Source of the DNA: Phyto melanocephala
Taxonomy: Eukaryota > Arthropoda > Insecta > Diptera > Rhinophoridae
Direction of reading: 5' to 3'
Length of the DNA: 64,000 nt
NCBI GenBank assembly: GCA_941918925.1
Contig: OW799234.1
Coordinates: forward strand, 85,696,497-85,760,496
The notes under the pieces were generated by a model. The model saw only the letters and a program-made list of their open reading frames with translations. It did not search any database and was not told the DNA's origin. Shown piece after piece: positions 45,361 through 60,215 of the stretch. Position numbers and translations under genes: made by a program. How positions within the stretch are numbered: position 1 is the stretch's first letter; each line of letters starts with the position of its first letter.

Positions 45361-46303
45361 CTAAGTAAAATTAATCAGAAAACAAGTATTTATAAATTTA
45401 ACAAAAAAAATTGAGTATTCAATAAAAAAAATAAGAACTGCTCTATCGAAGTAGCGGCTAATATGCTGGAAAAACTCTTCAGTAATGAGTGCTGGAAGTG
45501 TGTTAAAAATTAATTGTTGAATTAACATCTTTATTAAGATTTTTTTGTATTTTTTATTTTTATTTCAGTTGTGATATTATGATGCTTTATATTATTTCAA
45601 AACTCAACTAAACTTCACAACACAACTCAGAACAATTTACTGGACCAACAAACAATTTTCAATATTTACTCTCTACAATTATGTTTAAAAGATTTTGGTT
45701 TGTCTTACTTTAATATAAATGAAAAAATAAAAAGAAAACAACAAAAAACAAAAAAAAAAAATAAAAAAACAAAAAAAAATAAAATAAAACAAAAAAAATA
45801 AAAACAAAAAAAAAAAAAATAATAAAAAATAAAAAAAACCCAAAAAAAAACAAAAAAGAAAAACAAATCTGTGAGACTTAAATATTTTATGAATGTATAA
45901 AAAATAATTTAAATTTACTTGATGAATACTGAAAATTTTTAAAACTAAATTTAAGATATAGTTCTTAGTAGTAGAAATTATATTGATGTGTAGAAACTTT
46001 ATAAAAAAAAACAAAATAAATAATAATAAAAATACAAAACATCCTTAAAATATAAAAGATAATCAACTCAAACAAGTCAAGAAACGAAAGGATTATTTTA
46101 AAATTGTATAAAATGTATGACTTTTTTTCCTCCAAAGCTTAACAGAGAGTGCAACAAAGTTACAGTGAGAGACATAAGATAAAGAGAATAAATTAAATTG
46201 ATTTTAACTTATCACACACTAAACACAAAAGCTCTGAAATTTTGCCATGAGGCTTAAGAACCGATTTTTGAAAAAGGACTACAAAAAAATAACAGCAAAT
46301 TAA
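45361..46303. other. Intergenic AT-rich sequence
   Basis: It includes A-rich runs at 45720-45860. The reverse ORF there is homopolymer-driven. No gene was recognised. Confidence 0.45.
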
Positions 46304-46737
46304 AGGCTTCATTAGTCTTTACTTTCTGTTGTCTTTCTATGACGTGACGTTCTGTTGTTTAATTTTTGTGGTTACTTCTTCTGTATAAAATCATCTGCCT
46401 TAATTTACAAGGTAATCTTACAAAAACAAGCTTATTATATTTTTTTGTTTATTTTTCTCGTCAATGTCCAAACATAAAAAATATATTTGTAGTGTCAGAT
46501 TTCATCTATAAGCAAACAGAGTCTCTATGTTGCAGCCACCTTTAAAATATAGGCACCTAAATATCAGCTGTTTCTCTCTCAATGGCCGTCACTTAACGTT
46601 GAATTCTATTTTCTACAGGTTCGTCCGCAACGGCACGGAAAGTAATAGAACAACTAACGACTTGTACACATTTTCTATTTAACAGAATGATGTCAGCTGA
46701 TTCGGAACGGAACAGAAAGTAAAGACTAATTCTGCCT
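46304..46737. mobile_element. MITE, TAA target (copy 3 of 3)
   Basis: Same family and orientation as 4075-4509, with TAA at 46301-46303 and 46738-46740. Differences from copy 2 are few, so the family was active fairly recently. Confidence 0.85.
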
Positions 46738-48220
46738 TAACTGCCGCATTCATAAAAAATAATATTTTATGTTTATTAAATAAAGGCTCATTTGACAAAT
46801 GTTTCGAAACTAAAACTTTTCGAATAAGCACGCTTAGCACATTGTAATTCGAAAAGTTTTCTTACGAATCGAATTACGGAGTAACATTATAAAAACAAAA
46901 CATTTGCATCATTGCCAACAGATGTTAAATATAATTTAAAAAGAACTGAAAGAAAAGCTGAGCCAGTGTAAATTTTTTAAAAGTATTTATTTTAAAGAAC
47001 AAGGGAGTTATTTATTCACTAATGTATTTACCACTTTAACTTTTTCATTAAAACCTTCCATTTTGCTTTTTAATGTATTTTTTTAACAAAAACTAAACTT
47101 TTTCTTTTGCTTGCAAATTTGTTGATTAATTTTCAGTTTCATATATAAACAAAAAACAGCTGATTGTTAAATCCTTGTCCGAACTTACCCAAAGAAAAAG
47201 TTCGTGCAAATTTGTACAGGAAATGAAAAAAATTACTCTCTCAATTACTCTCATAATTGAACAAAAATTGTTATGTGGAACGCTTTTGGGTAACTTTGGG
47301 CAAGTTCGGACTGTTTCGTTATGCATGCGGAACAGAGCTAGTGTGTTCAACAACCTTTTGTAACACTCTTCAAATCATGCACTAATTTTGGGACACCCTA
47401 TAACAATTAATTTGATCTCAAAGTGGTGCATTATTTTAGCCGCTGTATTGAAAGTCTTGGCTATTGATTCTTTCTCTTCCATTGCTTTTTAATGCGTTTG
47501 CTTATTATCAGTACATGGATTGCATTTTGGGGAAAAAGGTAAAGTTATTGCTTTTCAGTTGGAAGAAGACAGTTTTTGGGATATTGCGCGGAAATTAACC
47601 ATTGCCTTGATAAAGGCTTTTATGCACATCGCTTACCAATACCTGGCGGGGTTAAACAAATAATGAAAGATCTTTTCAAATACTAAGAATTTTTTCTTAT
47701 GATTGTAAAATTCTAAAAGAACTACATAATTTGTTTAGTGTGTCAAAATTGACCTCTGGCCGCGTTAAATTCACAAAAATATATTCATATTTATTACCTG
47801 GATGGGCGTTGGTAAGGCATAGGTAAAGCCGCTCAGATAAGTTATTCCGCAATTTGTTAAAAGACCGCACAATGTATGGCCAACAGATTAAAGGATACGG
47901 GACTAAATCAAGACCTTCGCAATGTAGTAAACGCAAAATTATATCAAGCGCAAGCAACTCCACAAAAACTGCTAAAGAAATATGCTAAAACAGTCTAAAT
48001 TCACAGGCCACGATTATTTCCCCGGCATAAAAGGGCTCATTTTTAGAATTTGCAGAAAAATAATTGGAGTAAGGAAGAAAAGCTTCACAACGATTTTCAC
48101 TAAATACCTTTGAAGTTTTATTTGTAGATAATTTCTTAATTTACGAAGAAAATTAAAGCTTTAATGTTGAAAATATATGTGTTTGATTTCATCTCGATGG
48201 TTGAAACTGATGGTACAATA
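46738..48220. other. Intergenic sequence with foldback fragments
   Basis: gcattcataaaaaataatat at 46746 resembles one arm of the palindromic MITE of 12411. At about 47178-47312, tccgaacttacccaaag pairs with ctttgggcaagttcgga, a probable foldback of about 135 bp. The stretch 47560-48000 has mixed complexity but no protein that I recognise. Confidence 0.45.
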
Positions 48221-48814
48221 GGTTCGTTCGAGTACTCTTACTGCACTTTGTAGTAAATGAGTAATTATTTAGAAAATTGAAAATTTTGCTCTCAAAAAGA
48301 GAATTTGTCCAAAAAAGTACTCGAACAGACATTTGTAAAAATTCGTAAGATTGAAGCAACAGCTGATGGCAAATAAATAAAGTTTAATGGGAACTATGTT
48401 TGTACATACATATGTGCAAATATGTATTTAAGTATGTATACCTGCGCCAGATTCAGGCAGTTCCATTCTATCATCTGTAGACATTGTTAACTAACTTTAT
48501 TTCACAAACAATTTAAATTTAATAATTTTTTGCACTTTTGTTTGGATTTTCCTTTTTTTTTAATATTTTTTCACAAATTGTATACTTTTTCTTTGCTTAC
48601 TTTTGTTTGTTTACCATTTGAATCATATGTTTTTTGGTTTTGCTAAATATTACTGCAAGAAATTTCTGTAGTAAAAATTTGCAAGTACTCAGTCAAGAAC
48701 TGTCACTTTTCGCTCTCTATTTGTGCTCTCATTTACTACAAATTTGTGTAAACGAACGCAATTTCGTAAAATGCTGTAAAAATTTGTACAAATTTGTGAG
48801 TTCTCGAACGAACC
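48221..48814. mobile_element. Inverted-repeat element with GGTTCGTTCGAG ends
   Basis: ggttcgttcgagtactctta and the complement gtgagttctcgaacgaacc bound 594 bp. Inner words (aaatttgtac, gtactcgaac) are also repeated. No transposase is visible, and the class is unknown. Confidence 0.65.
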
Positions 48815-49697
48815 AATATTAGCACACATAAATTTATTTGTTTGATTTTTTTTTCTTCACCACACACAAAAAAAAGATTAAATTTTTAAAAAAGTTCCAA
48901 AGTTTTGTAAAATTGGTGGTGGAATTAAAGTTGGCCTCCGCCTTGTCAAAAGGCTTTAAGGCTATACGTTGACGTAAATCACAATCAGTTTTTGTCTTAT
49001 TTACGAAATCTTAATTTAAAAACAATTTCCGATAAAAAAAAAAAAACAGGAAATGTCTGTATAATCAGATAATATTGAATTAAACCTTACCTTTCAAAAC
49101 AATTTAATACAAAATGTCCAAATAATTTAATTAACAAGACTTAATTCACGGGTATAAGTATGTACGAGTATGTACATATGTATTATTTCGAAGCTTTTCT
49201 TTTTTTTTCCAAATTTTATTTCCGACTTAATATTTACACATGTATGTATGTATATTGACCACAAATAATAAAAGAAAATATTTGAAAATTTTTGAAAGTA
49301 AAAGATTAAAATTTCCTAGCTACCTAGAACAAAAATTTTCAAATTTAAATACATATGAACATACATACATAGTGAGCCACACAGAACAGATATTTCTTAC
49401 CAAATGTAAATGCCTAACTTCTCGGCTATTAAGGTACTCCAACAAAAATCGACAGGCGCTGTTTAGTTCTCCGAATGTTAAACATCTTTTCGTTAAAATT
49501 GGTACACACTGCAACAAGAGTAAATTTATGCAATTTCCAATTTTCACTAAAGTAAAATCGGTGACATGAACACCTTTAATATAAGTATGTATACGATCTA
49601 GAGAATATTAAAGCTGTGCCAGTCACCCCATAGGATAAAAGATGATTCAAAGACGTTTGACTGCAAAAGATAATTTTGCACACACCTTTACACACTA
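48815..49697. other. Intergenic sequence
   Basis: No gene or element end was recognised. Several ORFs of about 75-110 codons here overlap on both strands and look like chance. Confidence 0.4.
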
Positions 49698-50575
49698 AAG
49701 GGTGGTTAAATTTTAAGGGCCGATGTTTCTTTTTATTATGATACATAATATTGGTATGGTTCAATTATGTATGGAACAAAATATCGGTCAAATGGCCGCC
49801 GTGACCTCGGCGTCACACCTCCATGCTGTTAATGTGCCGAATTATTTCATCCATTAGTTCTTTCAAATAACCCCAAAGAAAAAAGTCTAACGGTGTCAAA
49901 TCAGATGATCTTGGCGGCCAATTGACACTCTTTGTGGGTGCATTGGTTTTTCGGCAATCATTCTTGGATTATCATTCGCCCAAATGCGACAATTCGGCTT
50001 ATTGACGAATCCATTGAGTTGAAAATGCGCTCTCATCACTGGTGATGATTTTCTTCGACAATTGATCATCCACGGCTGCCACCATTCTGATCATTGACGA
50101 CGTTTGGAATGGCGAAGAGGCTTTAGTTCTTGAGTAATTGCACCTTGGAAGCGTGTAAATATGCAAGTCTTTATGCATAATGTTGATTAACGACGAGCAT
50201 GAGAGGTGCAATTGTTGGGCACGACGACGAGTTGAGGTGGACGGCTCTTCAGCCACACTATCACGAACAGCGGAAATATTTTCTGCAGTACGAGCTGTAC
50301 GAGCTAAAATGTTTGCACGATTTTTTTGATTGTACGCACATTTGGACGATTAAATTGACCGAAAAAAATCACGAAGTGCACGAAATGCTTTTTGATTTCA
50401 ACGCCCATTTTCATAATAAGCCTGAATAACTTTAACGCGTTGCTCGATTGTGTATCTTTCCATGGTTCAAATTGAGTTAGTCTGAAATTGAGAAATGTCA
50501 AATGAAATGCAGAAAAAACTTGACGTTTAGGTATGGTTCACATTCTACATCGGCCCTAAAAATGTAACCACCCTT
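49698..50575 (-). mobile_element. DD41D-type transposon remnant, 878 bp
   Basis: Ends AAGGGTGGTTAAATTTTAAG and cctaaaaatgtaaccaccctt, with TA on both sides. It belongs to the family of 19891-20374. A minus-strand transposase N-terminal half remains (49920-50463). Confidence 0.8.
49920..50463 (-). pseudogene. DD41D transposase, N-terminal half
   Basis: From ATG at 50463: MERYTIEQRVKVIQAYYENG, then, after a stop, AFRALRDFFGQFNRPNVRTI, then AVRDSVAEEPSTSTRRRAQQ L and a degraded first-Asp region (SDESAFSTQWI in place of the DEAHFQLNG type). The early part is a helix-turn-helix. The stop and frameshifts make it dead. The second and third catalytic regions are deleted. Confidence 0.7.
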
Positions 50576-50589
50576 TATATTGCATCGCC

Positions 50590-51275
50590 ATTTTTAGTCT
50601 GATCGGAATATATTGTATACCGTTAATGTTAATGGCTTGGATACACCTTCAATATTATCTGTGGTGGTTTTTTAATTGCACGCCAAATTCATGATAGGAC
50701 TTTTTATATCTCGGATACATCCCCCCACCAAATTACCAATTTTTTTTTTTTAAGCCATCAGATAGCCCTTTTTTGTCCGATTGTGACATATTACATACAT
50801 ATAGTAGTTGTTACTTGCAACTTAGCTTTTTTTTAGTTGGTCAAACTCTAGATATGGAGTCTTTTTCCCCTAATAGGCAATTTTTTAATCTTAAGTTTTT
50901 AACAAACTAATTTTGTACACTAGTAATACCGTAGTGTTGAAAAGAAAAGTAAAAGCTTTTCATTCGGCTTCGAAGTCTAAAATATGACCTCTTAAAAAAT
51001 TAGCTGATTTACCAATTGAACTTAACAACGATATGCCTTATATCGCGATCGGACTTGAAAAGGCGATATAATTCATAAAAAAAGAAGGATGGTATTTTGG
51101 GTGAGTTAAAAAAAAAGAAAATTTAAAACGTCGAAAACAAGGGGATGTAAGGGATGTATCCGAGATATCAGAAGTTATATCTAGAATTTTGTGTCTAATT
51201 AAAAAACTTTCAAGACAAAATTAAAGGCCATTAACAGCGGTATACAATATACTTATGTCCGATCAGACTATTTTT
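50590..51275. mobile_element. Foldback element with long arms, about 690 bp
   Basis: tttttagtctgatcggaata and tattgtataccgttaatg at the left match the complement of agcggtatacaatat and gtccgatcagactattttta at the right. Further inward, atatctcggatacatccc pairs with gggatgtatccgagatat. The pairing spans over 150 bp per arm. There is no coding sequence. Confidence 0.7.
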
Positions 51276-51624
51276 AAGTTTTAGAATCGTCGTTGAATTT
51301 TTTCATCCTCGGGACTGACTTGAACTTTTTTTTATGAAAGTCAAGCGATTTCAATAATGTATGTAGAACATACATGCATACATCAATGCATACATACATA
51401 ATGCTCATTTAATTTATTAAATTAAGATTTTTATCATGTTTCAGTATCCCCAGTTCTACATTCAGAGTGAAACAGGCTGTGTTTGAAATTGTCATACCAT
51501 TTCTGTTATGAGCAACAACACTGCAATGGCAATTTCAAACATTTAAATATCAATCCGAATACAGAACTGGAACAACTAACAAAATTCTTACTTAAACAAT
51601 TTTTAAACACATAAATCTTAAATA
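51276..51624. other. Spacer with a small inverted element
   Basis: ccagttctacattcagagtg at about 51449 and atccgaatacagaactgg at about 51552 form a short inverted pair. A similar segment occurs at about 25495-25595. Confidence 0.45.
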
Positions 51625-51917
51625 AGGCCAGTTTCGACTATAATGCAAGTCGTAATACATGTCAACAATTCGTGTAGAATGTAGCAGAAAGCACGAGAGA
51701 AAATACGGATGAAAATTTAATAAGCCGACCATTTTTATAATTTTTGAGATCATTTTAAAAAATGGAGCATTTCACTAGATCAGAGTGTATTTGAGTGAAA
51801 TCGTTAGGAAACACACTAAAGGTGTGCTAGTACTAATACAACAATCCCGTCACATTTTGCTTCTACAATATCTAATCGAAATCTGATGACTTGTATTATA
51901 TAGTCTAAACTGGCCTT
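51625..51917. mobile_element. MITE with AAGGCCAGTTT ends
   Basis: aaggccagtttcgactataa and tatatagtctaaactggcctt are inverted and continue with caagtcgtaat against gacttgtatta. TA or TAA flanks. It is about 290 bp and non-coding. Confidence 0.7.
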
Positions 51918-52231
51918 AATAAATATGTATTCATGTTTCATTTTTCCAAACACACAAATTTATGCAAAGTTATTTATGAAATATGTACATAGTTATTTTT
52001 CAAAGCCGTTTTATTCGAAACTATGTTTTTTGAGTTATCCTCTCTTAATGTAAATGAGCGATATGTAATCTTCGAAAATCAATGTAATGCAAGTAGGTAT
52101 TCAAGTCAAACAATTGTGATTTGAAGATAAAATAATAAATATTCTTTTACATGTGCATAAATGCATGTTTATATTCATACAAACAAACATACATTCATAC
52201 ATACATACACATATAGCATTTAAAAATATTT
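51918..52231. other. Spacer
   Basis: AT-rich with cataca microsatellite. Nothing was recognised. Confidence 0.4.
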
Positions 52232-52376
52232 ACTGCCTGTTTATCTTAATGTGAACGAATTTTTCATTCATACAAATCAATTGAAAACAACAAAAACAAA
52301 AAATTTGTTTTTGTTTTCAACGTACATATTTGTAAGAATGAAAATTTCTTTCCATTTACATAGATAAACAGGCAGT
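52232..52376. mobile_element. Foldback MITE, 145 bp
   Basis: ACTGCCTGTTTATCTTAATG pairs with catagataaacaggcagt, and gaatttttcattc pairs with gaatgaaaatttc. Confidence 0.7.
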
Positions 52377-52816
52377 TATTATTTCATAATAATTAAAATA
52401 CAACAACAAGAATAAAGTTAAGACTTGTAGTGCTCTGCAGTCTGGCAACCCTGGTCCAGGGATGACAGACACCTGTTTGACATAAATGCAACCGATAGTT
52501 TTTCATTTCCGTTGCATTTGAGTTCTTCCTTTTTTCGTACGTCAAAGAAACCAGGGGGGTTATTATGTAATTCGATTCGAATCGTAAATACATTCGAAAA
52601 GAATTTCCGATTCGAAAAGAAATTCTTATTATATAGTACTTTCGAAACGTCTGCACAGTTGTGTATAAAATTTTAAGGGAAAAACGAAATGATGCCAAGT
52701 TTTAAGATGTAAAAACTTGGCAGCATTTTGCGTAGTTTTGTTCAAATGTCAAAATTGAATACAAAAATTTAAAAATATACAAAGAAACAAAAAATAAATA
52801 AAAATAAAAACGTAAA

Positions 52817-53218
52817 AATGGTTTGTTTTTTGTTGTGGGAAAGTGATGAAAAAGATGTTGTTCCAGAAAGAGTTCAAAGAAAGTATATAAGAGATACATC
52901 GAATATTATGTAACTCACTGAAAATTCGTAAGCAATTTAATTTAAACAGAAAAGCGCGTATAAAAATTTTATTAAATAAAGAAAAATACTTTCAGGTTCG
53001 TGAAAAATTTTCAGGTTAGTAAAGACGGATTTATGTACGTACTGAATTACATCAGCAGTGATTTAAAAGCACCACAAAGATCTACTGTCGTCCCTCCTAT
53101 TTTAAAATTGGCAGCCACCTTGAAATTTCTTGCGCAAGCTGGTTATCAACATCAGATTGGCCAAGACCAAATAAAAACATTTATTGAAAGAGTAAAATAT
53201 CTAATAATAATTCAGTGA
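52817..53218 (+). pseudogene. Harbinger transposase N-terminal remnant
   Basis: ATG at 52817 opens MVCFLLWESDEKDVVPER. After a stop, VSKDGFMYVLNYISSDL and PPILKLAATLKFLAQAGYQH follow, closely resembling LQVATTLRFLAEGSYQRSVG in the Harbinger remnant at 30007. The protein then ends in unrelated sequence, so everything from the central DNA-binding part through the DDE core is lost. Confidence 0.75.
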
Positions 53219-53359
53219 AACTAATAGCTACATATGTGAGAAAACTAAAAAACAAAATAATATAATAAAGAAGCACATAAAAACTAATAATATAAACATA
53301 AAAATTCATAAAAGAAGAATAAAACATAAAAATTCATAAAAAAGGCACATACCAAAACC

Positions 53360-53510
53360 TCAACCATTTCTTTTGCTCTCTAATTCAAATATTTTTCTTT
53401 TTAGTTCAAGCTTTTCAATTTTGCATTTCGTTCTTTCCAATTCATTTTTCTTCATAAAGTCATACTTTTCTCTTTTATACACCTTTTTTAAAAGATTCCC
53501 TTTAAACATG
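53360..53510 (-). pseudogene. Harbinger second-gene (Myb-like) C-terminal remnant
   Basis: The minus frame reads YKREKYDFMKKNELERTKC, then KIEKLELKRKIFELESKRNG and stop: a charged coiled coil like the C-terminus of the accessory proteins encoded by PIF/Harbinger elements. Its N-terminal DNA-binding domain is missing. Convergent placement with the transposase remnant supports the call. Confidence 0.6.
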
Positions 53511-53861
53511 TTTAAAGTCAAAGCAATTAAATCCATTTTTTTATTATTTAAATATAAATTTCATATATACTTATATTTTAAAGTTTTTATTTAACTTTTG
53601 TATATAAAATAATAATATGCACGTGAATTTCCGCAAACAAAATAACATTCGAAAGAAATACGTACGTTACTAACACTTTTGACTTTTGCTTTTGTACTAC
53701 GTAGTTGCATTTTCGAAAGGGATTTTTTGTTTTCCAAAGCGGGGTAGAAAAAATCCCAAAATTTACGTACGTTCGGAAATAAATTTCCGAAAATCGTACT
53801 ACATAATACAATTTTTACGAATTCCTATTTTTTTCGATTCGAATTACATAATAACCCCCCC

Positions 53862-54165
53862 GGTTATTATACCCGCCACTAAGAAAATGGTGGGGCTATA
53901 TTCATTTTGTCAATCCGTTTGTAACACATAGAAATATCCATCATAGACCCTATAAAGTATATATTTTCTGAATCGGGGTTTCATTTTATGACGATATACA
54001 TAGCAATGTCCGTCTGTTGAAAGCACGATAGAGGTCGGACGGAAAAAGCTAGGAGGTTAAAATTTTGCCAGAATCTTATACACAAGGTTTGTTTGGTATT
54101 GAAAATAGGACTAAATCGGAATATTAGGAAGAGAGTTATAGCACGTAATGCAAAAGCCGTAATTT
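53862..54165 (+). repeat. Helentron-like repeat, tatacccgccac subfamily
   Basis: tatacccgccactaagaaaa, tggtggggctatatt and gtctgttgaaagcacgatag match the start of the copy at 17503. It is truncated before any terminal hairpin. Confidence 0.65.
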
Positions 54166-54940
54166 GTCCCCTGTTGTCACATTGTTTTTAAAATTCATTC
54201 ACACAGAGACAAATAGTGAAATTTCTTTTATGAGTATTTTTTTTCAAGAGAAACACAATTCCAAAATTTGTGAAACTTTTTACTTCGAGGTAAAAGGAAA
54301 TAAAGTGAATTAAATTTTCACTTTTTATTCGCGTCAGGGGTGATAAGCTATTTGTCTCAAATTTCCAAATTTTTTTTTTATGCTAAATTACGATAAACTC
54401 AATCAAATTTTAAAATGCCTAAGTTAAACACACTTTTAAATTTGTTTATAATCGTATATTGAATAGAATAAAACAACTAGATAATGTCGAACTATATACC
54501 TTTATAAACATTTTATTAAAGTAATTGTGGTGTTTATTTTTTTCGTTTTTTTCTGTATTACAAATCGTTTGTTTTTAAAACATACATTCTAAAATATTTG
54601 TTTACGTTTTTTGTTACAAAATTTTCAACGTAACGCAAAATTATGTTTTGAATATTTTAAGGACAACGAAATTGATAAAAAAAATAAAAAAGAATTTAAT
54701 ATAGAAAAATAAATAAGAAAACGCCTAAAGATTTGTGGTTAACAGCAACAAATTGAACGATTATTGTGTTTCCAGTTCAACTGACAAGCACACATGAATG
54801 TTTTTAAGTGAAATAAAAATAAAATAAAAAAACTTTTACAAAAGACATGCAAAACCTTTGATCCATTAAGCATGTTTGGTGTTATTATTTTTGATGTTGT
54901 TTGTGTTTTTCATGGACATTTGAAAGATGCACAAAAGTGT
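54166..54940 (-). other. Trxr 3' untranslated region and spacer
   Basis: On the minus strand an AATAAA lies at 54534-54539, about 400 bp past the stop, a reasonable end for the Trxr transcript. Beyond it the sequence is unassigned. Confidence 0.4.
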
Positions 54941-55075
<135 letters not shown>

Positions 55076-55157
55076 TTATCACAAAAAAAAAAAAACAAAA
55101 TAATAGGGTGGTGGTTAAAAATTTTTTTTCTAATTAAATAGTTACAATTGAGACTTA

Positions 55158-56268
<1,111 letters not shown>

Positions 56269-56324
56269 TTAAAGACTTTTCTATTTTATTGAAAAAAAAA
56301 AAAAAAAAAAAAACAATTGTCTTA

Positions 56325-57907
<1,583 letters not shown>

Positions 57908-58577
57908 AGAAGTAACAGTGCTATATTCGGCTGTGCCGAATCTTATATACCCTTCACAACGTGTGGCCATGCAATAACAATTGTTCGTGTCACCATTCAT
58001 TTCATATGAAAATATAAAAACATACATATGTATATAAAAACATCCCATTGCAAAATTATAAATTACGTATGTAAGTTTAAAAAAAAAAAAATAAATAAAT
58101 AAACAAAAAAATAATAAAAAAATTACAAAAAATAATAAAATATAAATCATATATAAAATAAAATAAATTTGTTTTGGCTCAGCTGGAATGCGATGCCACG
58201 TTTACTTTAACCAGTATCTATGTATGTATGTTGTAGTTGTAATTGTAATTGTGAAAAAAACGAGGTGGTCGAGGTTTTTTGCTCATATCTCAGAAAGTTA
58301 TGGGGCGATTGTGCTGAATTTCAATACCGATTCATTCCTGGATATTTCCAAGACATTGATTCCATATAGAGATCTGAGGATCATATAGTTGCTTCTAAAA
58401 GTTGATTTCAACCAACACACGGACAGACGGGCAGACGGTCAGAGCTTAATCGACTCCTCTATTCATAAGCTTTCAGAAAATATATACTTTATGGGGTCGG
58501 AAATGAAAATTGTAGAAATTACAAACGTAATAACAAAGCTATATACACCCTTGTACACCAAAGGTGAAGGGTATAAA
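57908..58577 (-). mobile_element. Helentron-like element
   Basis: agtaacagtgctatattcgg, ctgtgccgaatcttatatac at the left and ctatatacacccttgtacac, gaagggtata at the right. It contains the uninterrupted tttactttaaccagtat site at about 58199, the empty counterpart of the hAT insertion at 43428. It includes the cacggacagacgggcagacg block. Confidence 0.75.
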
Positions 58578-58639
58578 AATATGATTTTAAAACATTTGCG
58601 GTTGTCTATGAAAACCACAGTATTACCCAGCTAAAAGAT

Positions 58640-60215
58640 CTATGATAAACAAGTAGGAGCGCTATATTCGGCCGTGCCGAATCTTATATACCCTTCACAA
58701 CGTGTAGTCATGCAATAACAGTAGTTTGTATCACCATTCATCCCATATGGAATACGTACATATATATAAAAAACATACATATATAAAAACATCCCATTGT
58801 AAAATTATAAATTTACGTATGTATGTTAAAAAAAAAAATAAAAAAAAAATTAAAAAAAAAAATTAAAAAAAAATAATTAAATAAAAATTTTTATTTAATT
58901 AAAATTAAATAAAAAAAAAAGAAAATAATAAAAAAATTAAAAAAAAAATAATAAAAATATAAATAATATATTATATATATATCGTCTAAATTTCTTGATC
59001 TTTTTTATTGATTATATATGATTTTTCCAAGCTTGAGATCAACTTTTTTAGTTTTTTTTTTTTATAAAAAATTATTTATTTTAACCAATATTTCGCTACC
59101 AAACAATGGGTAGCTTCTTCAGGGTAATATGTATACAAATTTGTAAAAAAAAAAATTTGGAAAAATCATATATAATATATTATATAAAAAATAAAAAAAT
59201 AAAAATAAAAAATTAAAAAAAAAAAAATAAAAAAATTAAAAAAAAACAAGTAAGAGCGCTATATTCGGCCGTGCCGAATCTTATATACCCTTCACACCGT
59301 GTAGTCATGCAATAACAGCAGTTTGTATCACCATTCCATATGATATACGTACATACATATAAAAACCATACATATATAAAAACATCCCATTGTAAAATTA
59401 TAAATTTACGTATGTATGTTAAAAAAAAAATAAAAAAAATTAAAAAAAAAAATTTAAAAAAAATAATTAAATAAAAATTTTTATTTCATTAAAATTAAAT
59501 AAAAAAAAAGAAAATAATAAAAAAATTAAAAAAAAAATAATAAAAATATAAATAATATATTATATATATATCGTCTAAATTTCTTGATCTTTTTTATTGA
59601 TTATATATGATTTTTCCAAGCTTGAGATCAACTTTTTTAGTTTTTTTTTTTATAAAAAATTATTTATTTTAACCAATATTTCGCTACCAAACAATGGGTA
59701 GCTTCTTCAGGGTAATATGTATACAAATTTGTAAAAATCATATATAATATATTATATAAAAAATAAAAAAAAAAAAAAAAATTAAAAAAAAAAATAAAAA
59801 TAATTAAAAAAAAACAAGTAAGAGCGCTATATTCGGCCGTGCCGAATCTTATATACCCTTCACACCGTGTAGTCATGCAATAACAGCAGTTTGTATCACC
59901 ATTCCATATGATATACGTACATACATATAAAAACCATACATATATAAAAACATCCCATTGTAAAATTATAAATTTACGTATGTATGTTAAAAAAAAAATA
60001 AAAAAAATTAAAAAAAAAAAATTTGAAAAAAAATTAAAAAAAAAAAAATTTTAAAAAATAATTAAAATATATATAATAAATATAAAACAAAAAAAAAGAA
60101 AAAAAAAATATTTAAAAAAAAAAATTAAAAAAAAAATAATAATAAAAATATAAATAATATATTAAATAAAAAATAAAAAAAAAATATAAAAAAAATAAAA
60201 AAAAATTTTTTTTGG
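58640..60215 (-). repeat. Tandem array of truncated Helentron-like units
   Basis: Three successive left ends (caagtaggagcgct at 58651, acaagtaagagcgct at 59246 and at 59814) start near-identical units of about 570-595 bp. Units 1 and 2 both carry the insert atcgtctaaatttcttgatc, caatatttcgctaccaaaca, atgggtagcttcttcagggt at the same place. Unit 3 lacks it and ends in A/T sequence. Units 1 and 2 differ mostly in homopolymer length, so the duplication is recent or partly an assembly effect. Confidence 0.75.

Larger units (their letters stand above)
52554..53861 (+). mobile_element. PIF/Harbinger-like element with two gene remnants
   Basis: Ends GGGGGGTTATTATGTAATTC and the complement gaattacataataaccccccc continue into cgattcgaa. 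The interior has a plus-strand transposase remnant and a convergent minus-strand remnant of the second, Myb-like-type gene, the standard two-gene layout of this superfamily. The target duplication is unclear because the right end abuts another repeat. Confidence 0.75.

Noticed and set aside
45685..46014. Minus-strand Phe-rich 109-codon ORF
   Set aside because: It is a homopolymer shadow, like 28757.
47560..48000. Plus-strand patches such as HCLDKGFYAHRLPIPGG that look protein-like
   Set aside because: No consistent frame, motif or splice signal; could be an old transposon interior but unsupported.
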